The notes: generated by a model not told the origin, from the sequence alone. Positions 16,682-26,329 are shown, counted from the stretch's first letter. The stretch: 64,000 nt of DNA from Neobacillus driksii (GCF_013409995.1 NZ_JACCBX010000016.1:1-64000); one strand, 5' to 3'. Numbers and translations are program-made.

Positions 16682-17359
16682 TTATGCGAAATGTATTGTT
16701 TTTACATGCTCTAAATTGCGATACACGATATCCCTTTCTGCTGTTATTAGTGTTAATTGGTTATTCCAGACTTTTTGAAGTAAGCCAATCTTTTCACTGC
16801 TATCACCACCATCAATAACCACAAGCTGGTTTTCTAACTTTTTGCATTGATCTTCAAAACTTCTCGCTAATGGAATGGAGGCAGGAGCTGCTGGAAGGGT
16901 CTGATTGTTTATGGAATAGGGTGAGCTGTGCTCTGGATAAGGAATGAGCCATTTAACATGATCCATTGAAATAAATACTGTTTTGTATATAGGTGAGTAA
17001 AATACAAAGTGATTATTCATGATACTCGTCAAATAGCCGTGAATGGATTTATTACCTGTTACATATACCTCGACAAATCTTCCCTTTGCATTCGTCAATA
17101 TTCCCCGAAATGAGATCGTTTGTGATTCTGATTCAAGCGGTTTTTCTAAAGGAGGTTCATACACTACCGAATTTTGGTCCACTTTTGCTTCTTTCACCCG
17201 CTGAATATGAACAGTTGGAATATAAAAGAACCTATCACTTCTTCCCACATATAAAACAAGAATATCTAATCCAGAGTCAACTAATATACCTGAGTAAAAA
17301 TTCCCACCTGATATCTCTATCTCAATATTTTTTCCAAGTAATTCTTTAAACACCATCAT
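16682..17359 (-). CDS. Three-repeat DUF2642-like protein
   Basis: A 225-residue cytoplasmic protein made of three copies of a small beta-rich unit of about 55 residues. Unit 1 (about 1-58) has LLGKNIEIEISGGNFYSG and ends YIPTVHIQRVK; unit 2 (about 83-138) has GRFVEVYVTGNKSIHGYLTS and ends FISMDHVKWL; unit 3 (about 167-224) has NQLVVIDGGDSSEKIGLLQK and ends RNLEHVKTIHF. Each unit ends in a v-HI/HV-k motif, recalling Sm-like folds. Single-unit DUF2642 proteins are common in spore formers and some are spore-coat related; a spore role here is inference. AAGGAG precedes the ATG pair. No hydrophobic segment. Confidence 0.65.
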   Translation of the reverse strand: MMVFKELLGKNIEIEISGGNFYSGILVDSGLDILVLYVGRSDRFFYIPTVHIQRVKEAKVDQNSVVYEPPLEKPLESESQTISFRGILTNAKGRFVEVYVTGNKSIHGYLTSIMNNHFVFYSPIYKTVFISMDHVKWLIPYPEHSSPYSINNQTLPAAPASIPLARSFEDQCKKLENQLVVIDGGDSSEKIGLLQKVWNNQLTLITAERDIVYRNLEHVKTIHFA

Positions 17360-17386
17360 TTATTCTCCTTTAATCGTTTCTTTACT

Positions 17387-18745
17387 TTACTGTAGTGCTC
17401 CACCAAATAACCATGAAACCCAATAATATAAGACAACTAATGTAAACAGCGTCGCTGGAGGAATAACAACAAATGTGATTTTTACATATTCCCACCACGT
17501 GATCATGACTTTTCCTTTTCGAACAATGTGCATCCACATTAACGTTGCAAGTGTTCCCATTGGCAGTAATAATGACCCCATATCACTTCCTATCACATTG
17601 GCTAAATAGGAGATTTTTAAGGCTAGCGGGCTAAGGTCCATATTCATTAACGTAAGCGTTCCGACCATGAGTGCCGGATGATTATTAAAGATGTTTGAGA
17701 GAACTGTTAATAGTGCTCCCATCATCACACTCGCATGGAGCAGGCTTCCTTGTACCATTGGACGTATATAATCAATAAGCATATTGGTCAAACCAATATT
17801 ATGCAGACCGTAAATAATGACATACATACTAAAGGCGAAAACAAGAATATACCATGGAGTTTTTTTCAGCATGTCGTCTGGCGAAATTTTTAAATAAACC
17901 CATCTCCAGCCTAAAAGAACAAGAGAGCCAATAACAGCCATTAACGAAACAGGGATCGCAAAGTATGATGCGGCAAAGAGACTAAGGCGTACAGCAAACA
18001 CAAACAGAAGGACATTTCGCATAAACCGAGAACGTTCTTTTTCAGTGGAATAAGCAGTACTAGGTTTTAGTGGATGATACGACTTCCGAGTCAATCCGGA
18101 TACTTTAATAGGAACAGTTTTCGGGATTACCTTTTTAAAGCGAAGGAAAAGAAGTCCTACTAGTAACAAAAGACCGAGCGTAGCAGGTACAAACATCATC
18201 GCCGTATGCAAATACAAATCCATATCTACTATTTTTAAAGCAATAAGGTTGACGATGTTGCTTACACCAATCGGAGCGCTCGAAGCTGTAGCAATTAACC
18301 CTCCTGATAATAAATAGGGTATCTTTTGATGATTTTTCAACCCCATATGTTTTAACAACATGACAAGGATGGGCGTTGTGATTAAAATACTTCCATCATT
18401 ATTGAAAAAAAGTGTCATCAGAAAGCATAAAAGGTTAACATACCAGAATAAGCGGATGCCTGACCCGTTTGCTTTAGCAGCGAGCTTCTCTGCCACCCAA
18501 TTAAAAAATCCAAAACTTTCTAAAACAATCGCCATTACGATGGTGGCCATAATGGTAATGGCTGCACCTGAGATGGTTTCGGTAATAACTCCAAGGTCTG
18601 TAAGAGAAACACTTCCACTGATCATCACAAAAATTGCACCAATTGTGGCAGGAATGGCTTCATTTATTCCTCTAGGTCTCCAAAGTATAAAGATGAGCGT
18701 AGCTGCAAAAGCGAAAATGGTCATCCAAACCATAGGTTGAATCAT
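17387..18745 (-). CDS. ArsB/NhaD-family permease, YwrK-like
   Basis: A 452-residue integral membrane protein with about eleven hydrophobic segments and a central basic loop (VPIKVSGLTRKSYH). FFNNDGSILITTPILVMLL and SSAPIGVSNIVNLIAL are the two family motifs of ArsB-type ion transporters. B. subtilis YwrK is the nearest remembered relative. Arsenite export is the family function, but there is no arsR, arsC or arsA here, so another anion is possible. It follows the DUF2642-like gene's promoter side by 27 bp on the same strand and may be co-transcribed with it. Confidence 0.78.
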   Translation of the reverse strand: MIQPMVWMTIFAFAATLIFILWRPRGINEAIPATIGAIFVMISGSVSLTDLGVITETISGAAITIMATIVMAIVLESFGFFNWVAEKLAAKANGSGIRLFWYVNLLCFLMTLFFNNDGSILITTPILVMLLKHMGLKNHQKIPYLLSGGLIATASSAPIGVSNIVNLIALKIVDMDLYLHTAMMFVPATLGLLLLVGLLFLRFKKVIPKTVPIKVSGLTRKSYHPLKPSTAYSTEKERSRFMRNVLLFVFAVRLSLFAASYFAIPVSLMAVIGSLVLLGWRWVYLKISPDDMLKKTPWYILVFAFSMYVIIYGLHNIGLTNMLIDYIRPMVQGSLLHASVMMGALLTVLSNIFNNHPALMVGTLTLMNMDLSPLALKISYLANVIGSDMGSLLLPMGTLATLMWMHIVRKGKVMITWWEYVKITFVVIPPATLFTLVVLYYWVSWLFGGALQ

Positions 18746-18996
18746 AATTTTCTCCTTCCAATCTAACTAGTTCTTCATGATGTGTCATGAGATGACTCTA
18801 CCTCCTCATAGGCCCAAGTCCGCTCATGTCCCCCCCTTCCATCTATCCCTATTGTCAGAGTGTACTTTATTTATATGTATCCTTACTGTTACAGGCATTG
18901 GGTTTGTACCCTTTTCCTCAATAAATCCACTAGAATCTATGGACAACTGTCTTTAATGAACCGACCCAGGCATTAGAAATTATATTAATTTATGCA
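18746..18996. other. Intergenic region, no feature assigned
   Basis: Between the ArsB-family gene and the aroD terminator. It has C-rich and A/T-rich patches, and CATGACACATCATG is a weak inverted repeat. I find no coding frame, riboswitch or ArsR-type operator that I can defend. Confidence 0.4.
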
Positions 18997-19002
18997 AAAA
19001 AA

Positions 19003-19037
19003 ACAGACAGTGATGAGGATGTCTCATTACTGTCTGT
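19003..19037 (-). terminator. Terminator of aroK-aroD operon
   Basis: ACAGACAGTGATGAG pairs with CTCATTACTGTCTGT apart from one mismatch, and eight A precede it on the plus strand, a T-tract for the minus-strand operon. Confidence 0.85.
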
Positions 19038-19096
19038 AAAGATTAAGCAATACCATTATGCAACAAGGTATTAATCAATTGTAAAAATATAAGCGA

Positions 19097-19861
19097 TTAT
19101 AAATGTCTATTAATTACTGATAAAATGTTCCGTAAATCGGTGACAGGCACCTGACCAGGAGCGGAAGCTTTCTTGGCAGCGCCAAATGTTAGTGCAGATC
19201 CAAATATTTCACCTGCTAAACGGCTGATCACTCCTTTACCTGCCATTGACATCGTAATGATTGGTCTATCTGCGTATTGCTCATTCATTGTATTGGTGGC
19301 ATCCAATAAGGCTAATACGTCCGCAGTGTTCCTCGGCATAACCGCAATTTTCGGTAAATCTCCGCCCAACTCCTGAGCCTTACGTAAACGGGAAACAATC
19401 TCTTCCTTTGCCGGAGTTTTATCAAAATCATGATTAGAAATAATAACAAATACATCGCAGCTATGTGCTGTGGCAACAAGCCTTTTGACCTCTTCATCAT
19501 CATTAAATAGCTCAACATCCACAATATCTACCTGACCACTCTCCGCCATCACCTTATTTAATTCAAAATAGTATGCAGCGCTGACTTCCTTTTCTCCGCC
19601 CTCTTTTTTACTGCGGAATGTAAAAACGAGCGGTGTATCAAGCAGAATGGATCGTATTGCATACAATGCCTCTTTTACTTTCTCGATATCCTCCACATGC
19701 TCAAAAAAATCAACTCGCCACTCCACAACATCTAAGTCAACTGTTTTAAGAAATGAGGCTTCTTCTACTAATTCCGTGATGGTTGCCCCAACCATTGGAA
19801 CACATATTTTAGGTGCGCCTTCCCCAATAGTTAATCCTCTAACCGTAACGTTTCTTCTCAT
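19097..19861 (-). CDS. aroD: Type I 3-dehydroquinate dehydratase
   Basis: A 254-residue enzyme converting 3-dehydroquinate to 3-dehydroshikimate in the shikimate pathway. The type I (Schiff base) active site is complete: Glu in VVEWRVDFFE, catalytic His in IISNHDFDKTP and the Schiff-base Lys in PKIAVMPR. A longer frame starts at 19909 inside the upstream gene; ATG at 19861 is preferred because the N-terminus then begins MRRNVTVRGLTIGEG, as expected, with GGAG upstream. It lies 23 bp after the shikimate kinase gene, so two pathway steps are co-expressed. Confidence 0.92.
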   Translation of the reverse strand: MRRNVTVRGLTIGEGAPKICVPMVGATITELVEEASFLKTVDLDVVEWRVDFFEHVEDIEKVKEALYAIRSILLDTPLVFTFRSKKEGGEKEVSAAYYFELNKVMAESGQVDIVDVELFNDDEEVKRLVATAHSCDVFVIISNHDFDKTPAKEEIVSRLRKAQELGGDLPKIAVMPRNTADVLALLDATNTMNEQYADRPIITMSMAGKGVISRLAGEIFGSALTFGAAKKASAPGQVPVTDLRNILSVINRHL

Positions 19862-19884
19862 CGTCTCCACTCCACTCGAACCTT

Positions 19885-20475
19885 TTACTTGGTTTCGTGC
19901 AATTCCCAAGATAATTTCAGGGTTTTTACAATGCTCTCCGCTAATTCATCCATGTCTTGATTGCTTATTTCAATCGTTGAGTGATAGTTATTTTTATAAA
20001 TTTCTTTTCTTTTGTAAAATAACTCTTCTATCTCTGCCATTGACTTACCTTGAAGGACCGGACGGCTGTCAATAATCGAACTTAAACGGGTCTTCCATGC
20101 CTCCCAGGTAATATCCAAATAGAATACAATACTTGATGAAAGACATACCTTTCGGATTTCTTCCTGAAGGAATGCTCCCCCTCCAACTGAAATAATCTTT
20201 AGCTTATAGTCACATAAATTCTGAATTAATTCTTTTTCCTTTTTTCTAAAGGCTTTTTCACCAATTTCAGCAAAAATTTTAGGTATTGGCATGTTGTACT
20301 CTTTTTCAATTTCTTCATCAATATCAATAAAATCTCGGTACAGCTTTTTAGCTACCAGCTTTCCAATCGTTGTTTTCCCTGCACCCATAAAACCAATAAA
20401 AACGATATTTTTTTCTTTCAATGAACTGTTTGACAACGGCTTCCATCTCCCAAGGACAAATAATATTGATTCCAT
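19885..20475 (-). CDS. aroK: Shikimate kinase
   Basis: A 196-residue P-loop kinase phosphorylating shikimate. Walker A GFMGAGKTT is at residues 28-36, the shikimate-binding Asp pair in FIDIDEEIEK, GGGAF in the middle, and the lid Arg in SRPVLQGK. It has an N-terminal extension of about 20 residues compared with minimal enzymes. GGAAGG lies 6 nt before the ATG. It is first gene of an operon with aroD and is divergent from the channel gene. Confidence 0.9.
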   Translation of the reverse strand: MESILFVLGRWKPLSNSSLKEKNIVFIGFMGAGKTTIGKLVAKKLYRDFIDIDEEIEKEYNMPIPKIFAEIGEKAFRKKEKELIQNLCDYKLKIISVGGGAFLQEEIRKVCLSSSIVFYLDITWEAWKTRLSSIIDSRPVLQGKSMAEIEELFYKRKEIYKNNYHSTIEISNQDMDELAESIVKTLKLSWELHETK

Positions 20476-20569
20476 TATAAGCCTTCCAATCTATAAAACC
20501 AATCATGGTTATTTTCTAATCTTTTTAGGGAATATAGGTTTAAACGGTTACTCTAAAGCTAGGAGAACT

Positions 20570-21621
20570 ATGGGAATGTCATTTAAAAAATCACTATATT
20601 ACCTAACAAAGCTTCGTAACAGAATCTTTTTTCCTCTATTTACACTATACGTTCTATTTGCGGCTTATATTGCTTTATACATTGAGCCACAAACCTTTGA
20701 AACCTATCTTACAGCGATTTACTGGGTACTAACCACACTTGCAACTGTCGGGTTTGGGGACTATGCACCAGTCACCGCTGCGGGCAAGGCATTTACGATT
20801 GTTCTCTATATTACAGGGATCGGTCTGGTCAGTGTCTTTATTGGAAAGATGTTAAAAATCGTCCATGTGTTAGATAAACTCAAGGTTGGTGGAAAAATGA
20901 AATATACAGGGAAAAACCATATCATTCTAATTGGCTGGAGTGACAAATCCAAGCTTGCTATCCAAGAAATTTTGAAATCGGACAAATCTATTGATATTGT
21001 CATTATTGACGAACTAGAAAATTCACCAATGGTCGAGAAACAATTGTATTATGTCCGCGGTGATGCAACCGATGAAGAAACCCTATTACAAGCAAATTTG
21101 CCTGAAGCAAAGGGTGTTATTATTTTTGCCGATCAAATAACTCAAGACAATTATGCAACAAAGGACCCCATGCTCGTTGATGGAAAATTGCAGCAGCCAT
21201 TACATCAATAGAAGAAAAACTAAATACACCGATTCACGTAACGGCAGAAGTTGTTTATCAAAAGCACATTCGCCTATTCCAAAGAGTAAAGGTGGATGAA
21301 TTTATTCCAACACAGGAAATGATCTCACATGCAGCCGTCCGCTCTCTCTTTTCTCATGGTGTTACCAACATGTATTCTGAGTTAATGAGCACCCAATATA
21401 AAGAAGCTATGTATGAGATATCGAAACAGCCTGAATGGATAACCTACCGGGATGCCTTTAGGGATTTGCTCGATAAAGGTGCAACGCTTGTAGCAGATCG
21501 GGGGAACCTTCATATCAATCAGAAACTCGACGAATCGATTCCTGAGGATGCCCAGCTTTTTGTGATTTGCGATAAAGAAACACTTTTGAAAATAAATCCT
21601 AATTACAAGCCCGCAAAATAA
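20570..21621 (+). pseudogene. yugO: YugO-like potassium channel, frameshifted
   Basis: A two-helix potassium channel with a cytoplasmic TrkA-N/RCK domain. The selectivity filter is intact (TTLATVGFGDYAP), and the RCK part starts at KNHIILIGWSDKSK. The frame breaks around 21183-21195, after TQDNYATKDPMLVDGK: the first frame runs into a stop at 21211, while the next frame continues the family sequence as IAAAITSIEEKL to the end at 21621. A few bases of a conserved segment seem missing. Both halves otherwise look unmutated, so either the loss is recent or it is a sequence error. AGGAGA precedes the ATG. Confidence 0.8.
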
Positions 21622-21623
21622 CA

Positions 21624-21654
21624 AATAGGTCCTATCTAAGGGATAGAACCTATT
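21624..21654. terminator. Shared terminator hairpin
   Basis: AATAGGTCCTATC and GATAGAACCTATT pair with one mismatch, followed by TTTTA, between convergent genes. Confidence 0.75.
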
Positions 21655-21667
21655 TTTATTGGTTTCT

Positions 21668-21892
21668 CTAACCTAATTTAATTTTGTCTTTTGGCTCATC
21701 AAGTTTCATATGTTCGAGCTCAAGTCTCATTCTTTCCGTTTCAATTAGATAATTCTGATGTTTTAGTTTCTCTAGTTCTAGTTCCCCTTGAATCATTTTA
21801 TATTTTATTTTATTCTGCTTTTGAAAATGAGTCGTTAAAATCGCAATGATTGGAATCGAAAATACCATAATAACTGCAATTGTACCCGTCAT
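21668..21892 (-). CDS. Small membrane-anchored coiled-coil protein
   Basis: A 74-residue protein with one N-terminal membrane helix (about residues 4-20) and a charged helical tail (KMIQGELELEKLKHQNYLIE) with heptad spacing. The tail suggests oligomerisation in the cytoplasm. I do not recognise the family. The sequence is consistent with a real gene: strong base bias, GAGGAGGG-like sequence before the ATG and a terminator behind. Confidence 0.6.
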   Translation of the reverse strand: MTGTIAVIMVFSIPIIAILTTHFQKQNKIKYKMIQGELELEKLKHQNYLIETERMRLELEHMKLDEPKDKIKLG

Positions 21893-22064
21893 ATTTCACC
21901 CTCCTCTACTTACCTAAAAATACTTGCCTTTAAAATAAATAATACCAAATTCTAGAAATAGTTTGTACAGAATTATCAAAAAATAAAACCAGATACATTG
22001 CTTACCTCTATCCTCTTATAAAAAATTTAGCAAGCGATTACTTTTGTCTTAAGAAACTTTCCCT

Positions 22065-22094
22065 TTGACAAAAGCATGTACGCCTATATAAGAT
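22065..22094 (+). promoter_or_regulatory. Sigma-A-type promoter of MFS exporter gene
   Basis: TTGACA at 22065-22070, then 16 bp to TATAAG at 22087-22092 (or 18 bp to TAAGAT). It lies about 65 bp upstream of the start codon. Confidence 0.6.
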
Positions 22095-22159
22095 AGAAGG
22101 CAGTGAAAAAGTTTACACTTTAAAGATAGGTGTATTTTTGTATGAAAGGTGGCTTCTTG

Positions 22160-23353
22160 ATGACAAGAGATCAACGAAAGAAAATCACCATGTTGATGAT
22201 CAACATGTTTATAGCAATTGGGAGTTTTGGAATCATTATTCCCATATTACCGGCCTATTTGGAGTCCATTAATCAAGGTGGAACAGCTGCAGGCCTGTTC
22301 ATAGCCATCTTTGCCGGCGCTCAGTTCATCTTTTCTCCGATTGCAGGCAAATGGACAGATCAGTATGGCCGCAGAAAGATGATTATTTACGGACTAGCAG
22401 GTTTAACCCTGTCAATGTTTATTTTTTACGCTTCCAACTCCATATGGGTACTTTATGCCTCTCGTGCAGTTGGCGGGATTGGCTGTGCAATGCTTGTTCC
22501 TGCTATTTTTGCTTACATTGCAGACATTACAACGATGGAGCAACGTGCAAAAGGGAATAGCTTAGTTTCAGCAGCTATGTCTCTTGGAATTGTTGTGGGT
22601 CCTGGAATTGGTGGTTTCTTGGCAGGGTTCGGTTTGAAATTTCCTATTTTAGTATCAGCACTTGTATCTTTAGTCTCTGTCTTGTTTTCCGTTCTCCTAT
22701 TAAAAGAGAGTCAAACAGCTCCTAATGCAGACTCAGCAGATATGCCTCACGACAATGAGTCCATGGCAAGCAAAATAGCCCGATCAGTGAAAATGCCATA
22801 TTTTATTCCACTTGTTATTACACTTGTAATGAGTTTTGGATTAATCGCCTACGAATCGGTTATAGGTCTATACCTTGATAATCAATTCCAATCGTCTGCG
22901 AGAGATATTGCAGTAATGGTTACAGCCACCGGGGTTGTCAGCGTAATTGTTCAGCTCTTTGTGGTCGATAGAATTGTAAATCGGTACGGAGAAAGATCTG
23001 TATTGAATGTATTTATTGCTGTAGCTGCAGCTGGGTTTTTATTTTCACTGTTTGCTACCAACTACTCGCTATTCTTTATCATTTCACTGTTTATTTTCCT
23101 GTCCACCTCTATTCTCCGTCCGGTGTTAAATACATTGATTTCCAAGCTTGCAGGAAACGAACAGGGCTTTGCAATGGGGATGAATAATGCTTATATGAGT
23201 ATTGGTAACGTACTTGGACCAACACTTGCGGGATTACTTTATGATGTCAAAATTACCTATCCTTTCATATTGGGATTTGTATTGCTAGTCATAACACTGT
23301 TCATTACCTTTACATGGCAAAAGAAATCACTCAAAACAAAAGCGGTTGTATAA
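22160..23353 (+). CDS. MFS drug exporter, Bmr/NorA type
   Basis: A 397-residue twelve-helix transporter. The N-terminal FIAIGSFGIIIPILPAYLE, motif A GKWTDQYGRRKMIIYGL and motif C GIVVGPGIGGFLAGF identify the DHA1 drug/proton antiporter group. ATG at 22160 is selected because AAAGGTGG lies 7 nt upstream; an earlier GTG has no such site. Substrate is unknown. No MerR-type activator gene like bmrR is adjacent. Confidence 0.82.
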   Translation: MTRDQRKKITMLMINMFIAIGSFGIIIPILPAYLESINQGGTAAGLFIAIFAGAQFIFSPIAGKWTDQYGRRKMIIYGLAGLTLSMFIFYASNSIWVLYASRAVGGIGCAMLVPAIFAYIADITTMEQRAKGNSLVSAAMSLGIVVGPGIGGFLAGFGLKFPILVSALVSLVSVLFSVLLLKESQTAPNADSADMPHDNESMASKIARSVKMPYFIPLVITLVMSFGLIAYESVIGLYLDNQFQSSARDIAVMVTATGVVSVIVQLFVVDRIVNRYGERSVLNVFIAVAAAGFLFSLFATNYSLFFIISLFIFLSTSILRPVLNTLISKLAGNEQGFAMGMNNAYMSIGNVLGPTLAGLLYDVKITYPFILGFVLLVITLFITFTWQKKSLKTKAVV

Positions 23354-23360
23354 TAAAAAA

Positions 23361-23390
23361 CTGATGCAGAAGCCTGCATCAGTTTTTTTA
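23361..23390. terminator. Terminator after MFS gene
   Basis: CTGATGCAG-AAGC-CTGCATCAG then seven T; A-run on the other side makes it suitable for both convergent genes. Confidence 0.9.
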
Positions 23391-23816
23391 CTATTTAATG
23401 GCTCGTTTATATTTATACATCTTCCACTGGTAGTGAATAAAACAGCCAATGCAAAATCCGAGGATAGCCACAAATGCCGCTGTCGCAACGATAATGGTGA
23501 ACACATACTCCACTGTATTCCAGCCAAGCAGGAAACTGATGAACCCAACCGCCAAACAAAATACAGCTATTTTTTGATTAAATTGCTGCTGCTCCCAGTC
23601 CTCCGGGATATATTCTTCTGGTTTTTTCCTTAGAAACAGCTTTGCAATATTCATTACGGGATTATATTTAAAAACAATTCCTGAGATTCCTGCAAGTAAT
23701 GGGATTAGTAAAAACCATCCCTCACTGAAAACCAGCGTTAATACGGCACTAATGACAATCACCCATTGGTTTGTTTTCACAAGCGGTCTTGGTATAGAAC
23801 GTACTTTATCAGACAA
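23391..23816 (-). CDS. DUF4395 membrane protein
   Basis: A 141-residue membrane protein with four hydrophobic segments. RPLVKTNQWVIVI near the start, KYNPVMNIAKLFLRKKPEEY in the centre and ILGFCIGCFIHYQ at the end are DUF4395 features. The family has no known function, though it often occurs near thiol-redox genes. The CIGC pair near the C-terminus could be redox active. TTG at 23816 is the probable start since AGGTGG lies 7 nt before it; an ATG 18 bp further out overlaps that site. Confidence 0.72.
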   Translation of the reverse strand: MSDKVRSIPRPLVKTNQWVIVISAVLTLVFSEGWFLLIPLLAGISGIVFKYNPVMNIAKLFLRKKPEEYIPEDWEQQQFNQKIAVFCLAVGFISFLLGWNTVEYVFTIIVATAAFVAILGFCIGCFIHYQWKMYKYKRAIK

Positions 23817-23969
23817 ACATAATCCACCTTTCATATAGGAATTATTGGTGATTTATCTTTTAGTTTACCTGCTTTATGGGGTTTTGTATATCTTTGTTTT
23901 TAAAAGGTAGACCCATTTTGTTTTAAAATGTAAGATGGAAGTAATAGCGTAACAAGGAGCTGTCGTTTC

Positions 23970-24788
23970 GTGAAAATAAAAAAAATCCTCAATAACAATG
24001 CTGTTGTAGTTTTAGATAACAATGAAGAAAAGATAGCGATTGGTGCGGGAATTGCCTTTGAAAAGCGCAAAAATGATATCATTAATCCTAATAAAATCGA
24101 AAAGCTATTTGTAATGAAGGAAAATGAGAAATTCCAGCAACTTCTGCAGCAAATACCTGAAAAACATTTCTCTATTTCTGAAGATATTATTTCCTATGCG
24201 GAAGAAAATCTCGGATTAAAATTAAGCGAGCATATCCATATTGGACTAACGGATCACTTGTCATTTGCTATTGAAAGAGCAACTGAAGGAATTCATCTGA
24301 AAAATAAGCTTTTTGATGAAATAAAAATTCTTTATAAAAAAGAATTTGATATTGGCATGTGGGCGATAAGACATATCGAAAAAATGTCAGAAGTAAAAAT
24401 GCCAGTGGATGAAGCTGCCTATATTGCCCTGCACATTCATACCTCAAAACCGCAAAGCAGCGATATGAAGCAAACATTGCGGCAGACTGCTATCATCGGT
24501 GAAATGATTCAGACCATTAAAAATACACTTAACATATCAATAGAAGAAGATGACCTTTCTTATCAGCGATTAATGACTCATCTGAGATTTACCCTATCAA
24601 GGGTCAATGATGAATCTCTGCCAATTATGGATGATGAAATGCTTATGATGCTAAAGAAAAAATTCGCACTATCCTACAATGTTGCTCAAAAAGTAGCCCA
24701 GCTTCTTGTAAGAAACCACGGTATAACCCTGCCTGAACAAGAACTTGGATATATTACGATTCATATTGAAAGAATTCGAAACAGATGA
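23970..24788 (+). CDS. BglG/GlcT-family transcription antiterminator
   Basis: A 272-residue RNA-binding regulator. Residues 1-55 form the CAT domain (KKILNNNAVVVLDNNEEK), followed by two PTS regulation domains: PRD1 about 65-170 (LTDHLSFAIER, WAIRHIEKM) and PRD2 about 171-272 (MTHLRFTLSRV, LVRNHGITL). PTS-dependent phosphorylation of the PRD histidines sets its activity. It should bind the RAT hairpin in the leader of the nearby PTS operon (27084-27114) and prevent termination. GTG is the start, with AAGGAG upstream. It converges with the PTS operon. Confidence 0.88.
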   Translation: MKIKKILNNNAVVVLDNNEEKIAIGAGIAFEKRKNDIINPNKIEKLFVMKENEKFQQLLQQIPEKHFSISEDIISYAEENLGLKLSEHIHIGLTDHLSFAIERATEGIHLKNKLFDEIKILYKKEFDIGMWAIRHIEKMSEVKMPVDEAAYIALHIHTSKPQSSDMKQTLRQTAIIGEMIQTIKNTLNISIEEDDLSYQRLMTHLRFTLSRVNDESLPIMDDEMLMMLKKKFALSYNVAQKVAQLLVRNHGITLPEQELGYITIHIERIRNR

Positions 24789-24794
24789 GTTAAA

Positions 24795-24825
24795 AAACCG
24801 CTTGGACAGATAGTCCAAGCGGTTT
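24795..24825. terminator. Shared terminator hairpin
   Basis: AAACCGCTTGGAC-AGATA-GTCCAAGCGGTTT is a perfect 13-bp stem between the antiterminator gene and the converging PTS operon. Confidence 0.92.
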
Positions 24826-24839
24826 CTTAAATTTGTTTA

Positions 24840-26285
24840 TTATTTTCCCTTACGGATTTTTGCAATTTCATCCGCCACGAATTGTACATTTGTTCCAACA
24901 ATAACCTGAATGCTGTTTTTACCTACAATATTTATTCCTGGAACCCCAGTAGATTTAATTTTCTTCTGATCTACTACATCCATATCCTTAACTTCTAAAC
25001 GCAGACGTGTTACGCAATTATCTACAGAAGTAACGTTTGCGTCTCCACCTAATCCTTCATAAATCTTAGCAGCCATCGCGGCAAATTTGTTACCCCCCGC
25101 CTGCTCTTCACCTGACTCCTCTTCAATATCATCTTCACGACCAGGAGTCGTTAAGTTGAATTTTGTAATGATGAAGCGGAATAAGAAATAGTAAATGACT
25201 GCAAACACAAGACCTTGAACGAGTAACATATATGGCTGATTGGCAATTGGAATTTTTAAGCTTAATACAAAGTCAACCAATCCAGCACTAAAACCAAATC
25301 CTGCTGTCCAATGGAATGCAGCTGCAATTGTTAATGAGAGACCTGTTAAAATAGCGTGTGTTACATATAAAGCAGGAGCAGCAAACATAAAAGCAAATTC
25401 AAGTGGTTCAGTAACACCAGTGAAGAAAGAAGCTACACCTGCAGCCATCATTAAGGCCGCAACTGTTTTTTTCTTCGAAGATTTAGCAGTGTGGTACATC
25501 GCTAATGCAGCTGCTGGTAAACCAAACATCATAACTGGGAAGAAACCAGCCTGATACATACCGGTTACACCCTGTTCACCTTTACTTGACCAGAAATTAC
25601 CGATATCGTTAATACCCGCTACATCAAACCAGAATACTGAGTTAAGAGCATGGTGTAATCCGATTGGAATTAATAAGCGGTTAAAGAAACCATAAATACC
25701 TGCACCAATTGCACCTAGGTCACTAATCCCTTTACCAAAAGAAACGAGTCCAGAGAAAACTACTGGCCAAACAAAGAACATCACCAATGATACTGCTAGC
25801 ATTGCTACAGAAGTCATTATAGGAACAAGGCGTTTCCCACTAAAGAAAGATAACGCATCTGGTAACTTAACATGACTGAAACGATTATACATAATGGATG
25901 CAATAATACCAGAAAGAATCCCTGTAAATTGTGTTCCGATTTTTCCAAACGCTGCGTTAACGGCTTCTGGATCAATTCCTTGAAGCAAAGCCACTGAGTT
26001 TGTTGATAATACAGTCGTAATAACCAAATAAGCAACCAATCCGCTTATTGCAGCTGAACCATCCTTATCTTTTGACATACCAAGCGCTACCCCAACCGCA
26101 AAAAGGATAGCCATATTATCTATAATCGATCCACCGGCTTTAATTAAGAAAGCCGCAACCGGACTATCAGCACCCCAGCCTGTAGGGTCAATCCAATAAC
26201 CGATCCCCATTAATATTGCAGCAGCAGGCAAAACGGCTACTGGCAGCATTAAGGAACGGCCTAGTCTTTGAAGATATTTCATCAT
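24840..26285 (-). CDS. PTS EIICB, glucose/N-acetylglucosamine family
   Basis: A 481-residue sugar permease with an EIIC membrane domain (about 1-375) and an EIIB domain (about 405-481). The EIIB phosphorylation Cys is in NVTSVDNCVTRLRLEV. EIIC has the substrate loop FFTGVTEPLEFAFMFAAP with its conserved Glu. HALNSVFWFDVAGINDIGNF and GFFPVMMFGLPAAALAMY, and KFNLTTPGREDD in the linker, look more like NagP/NagE (N-acetylglucosamine) than PtsG, yet the leader RAT resembles that of ptsG. So the sugar is GlcNAc or glucose. EIIA is a separate gene upstream in the operon. GGGGGA precedes the ATG. Confidence 0.88.
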   Translation of the reverse strand: MMKYLQRLGRSLMLPVAVLPAAAILMGIGYWIDPTGWGADSPVAAFLIKAGGSIIDNMAILFAVGVALGMSKDKDGSAAISGLVAYLVITTVLSTNSVALLQGIDPEAVNAAFGKIGTQFTGILSGIIASIMYNRFSHVKLPDALSFFSGKRLVPIMTSVAMLAVSLVMFFVWPVVFSGLVSFGKGISDLGAIGAGIYGFFNRLLIPIGLHHALNSVFWFDVAGINDIGNFWSSKGEQGVTGMYQAGFFPVMMFGLPAAALAMYHTAKSSKKKTVAALMMAAGVASFFTGVTEPLEFAFMFAAPALYVTHAILTGLSLTIAAAFHWTAGFGFSAGLVDFVLSLKIPIANQPYMLLVQGLVFAVIYYFLFRFIITKFNLTTPGREDDIEEESGEEQAGGNKFAAMAAKIYEGLGGDANVTSVDNCVTRLRLEVKDMDVVDQKKIKSTGVPGINIVGKNSIQVIVGTNVQFVADEIAKIRKGK

Positions 26286-26329
26286 TTTTTATTCCCCCTA
26301 TCTTTTTATAAAAACAATAACTTTCTTGT

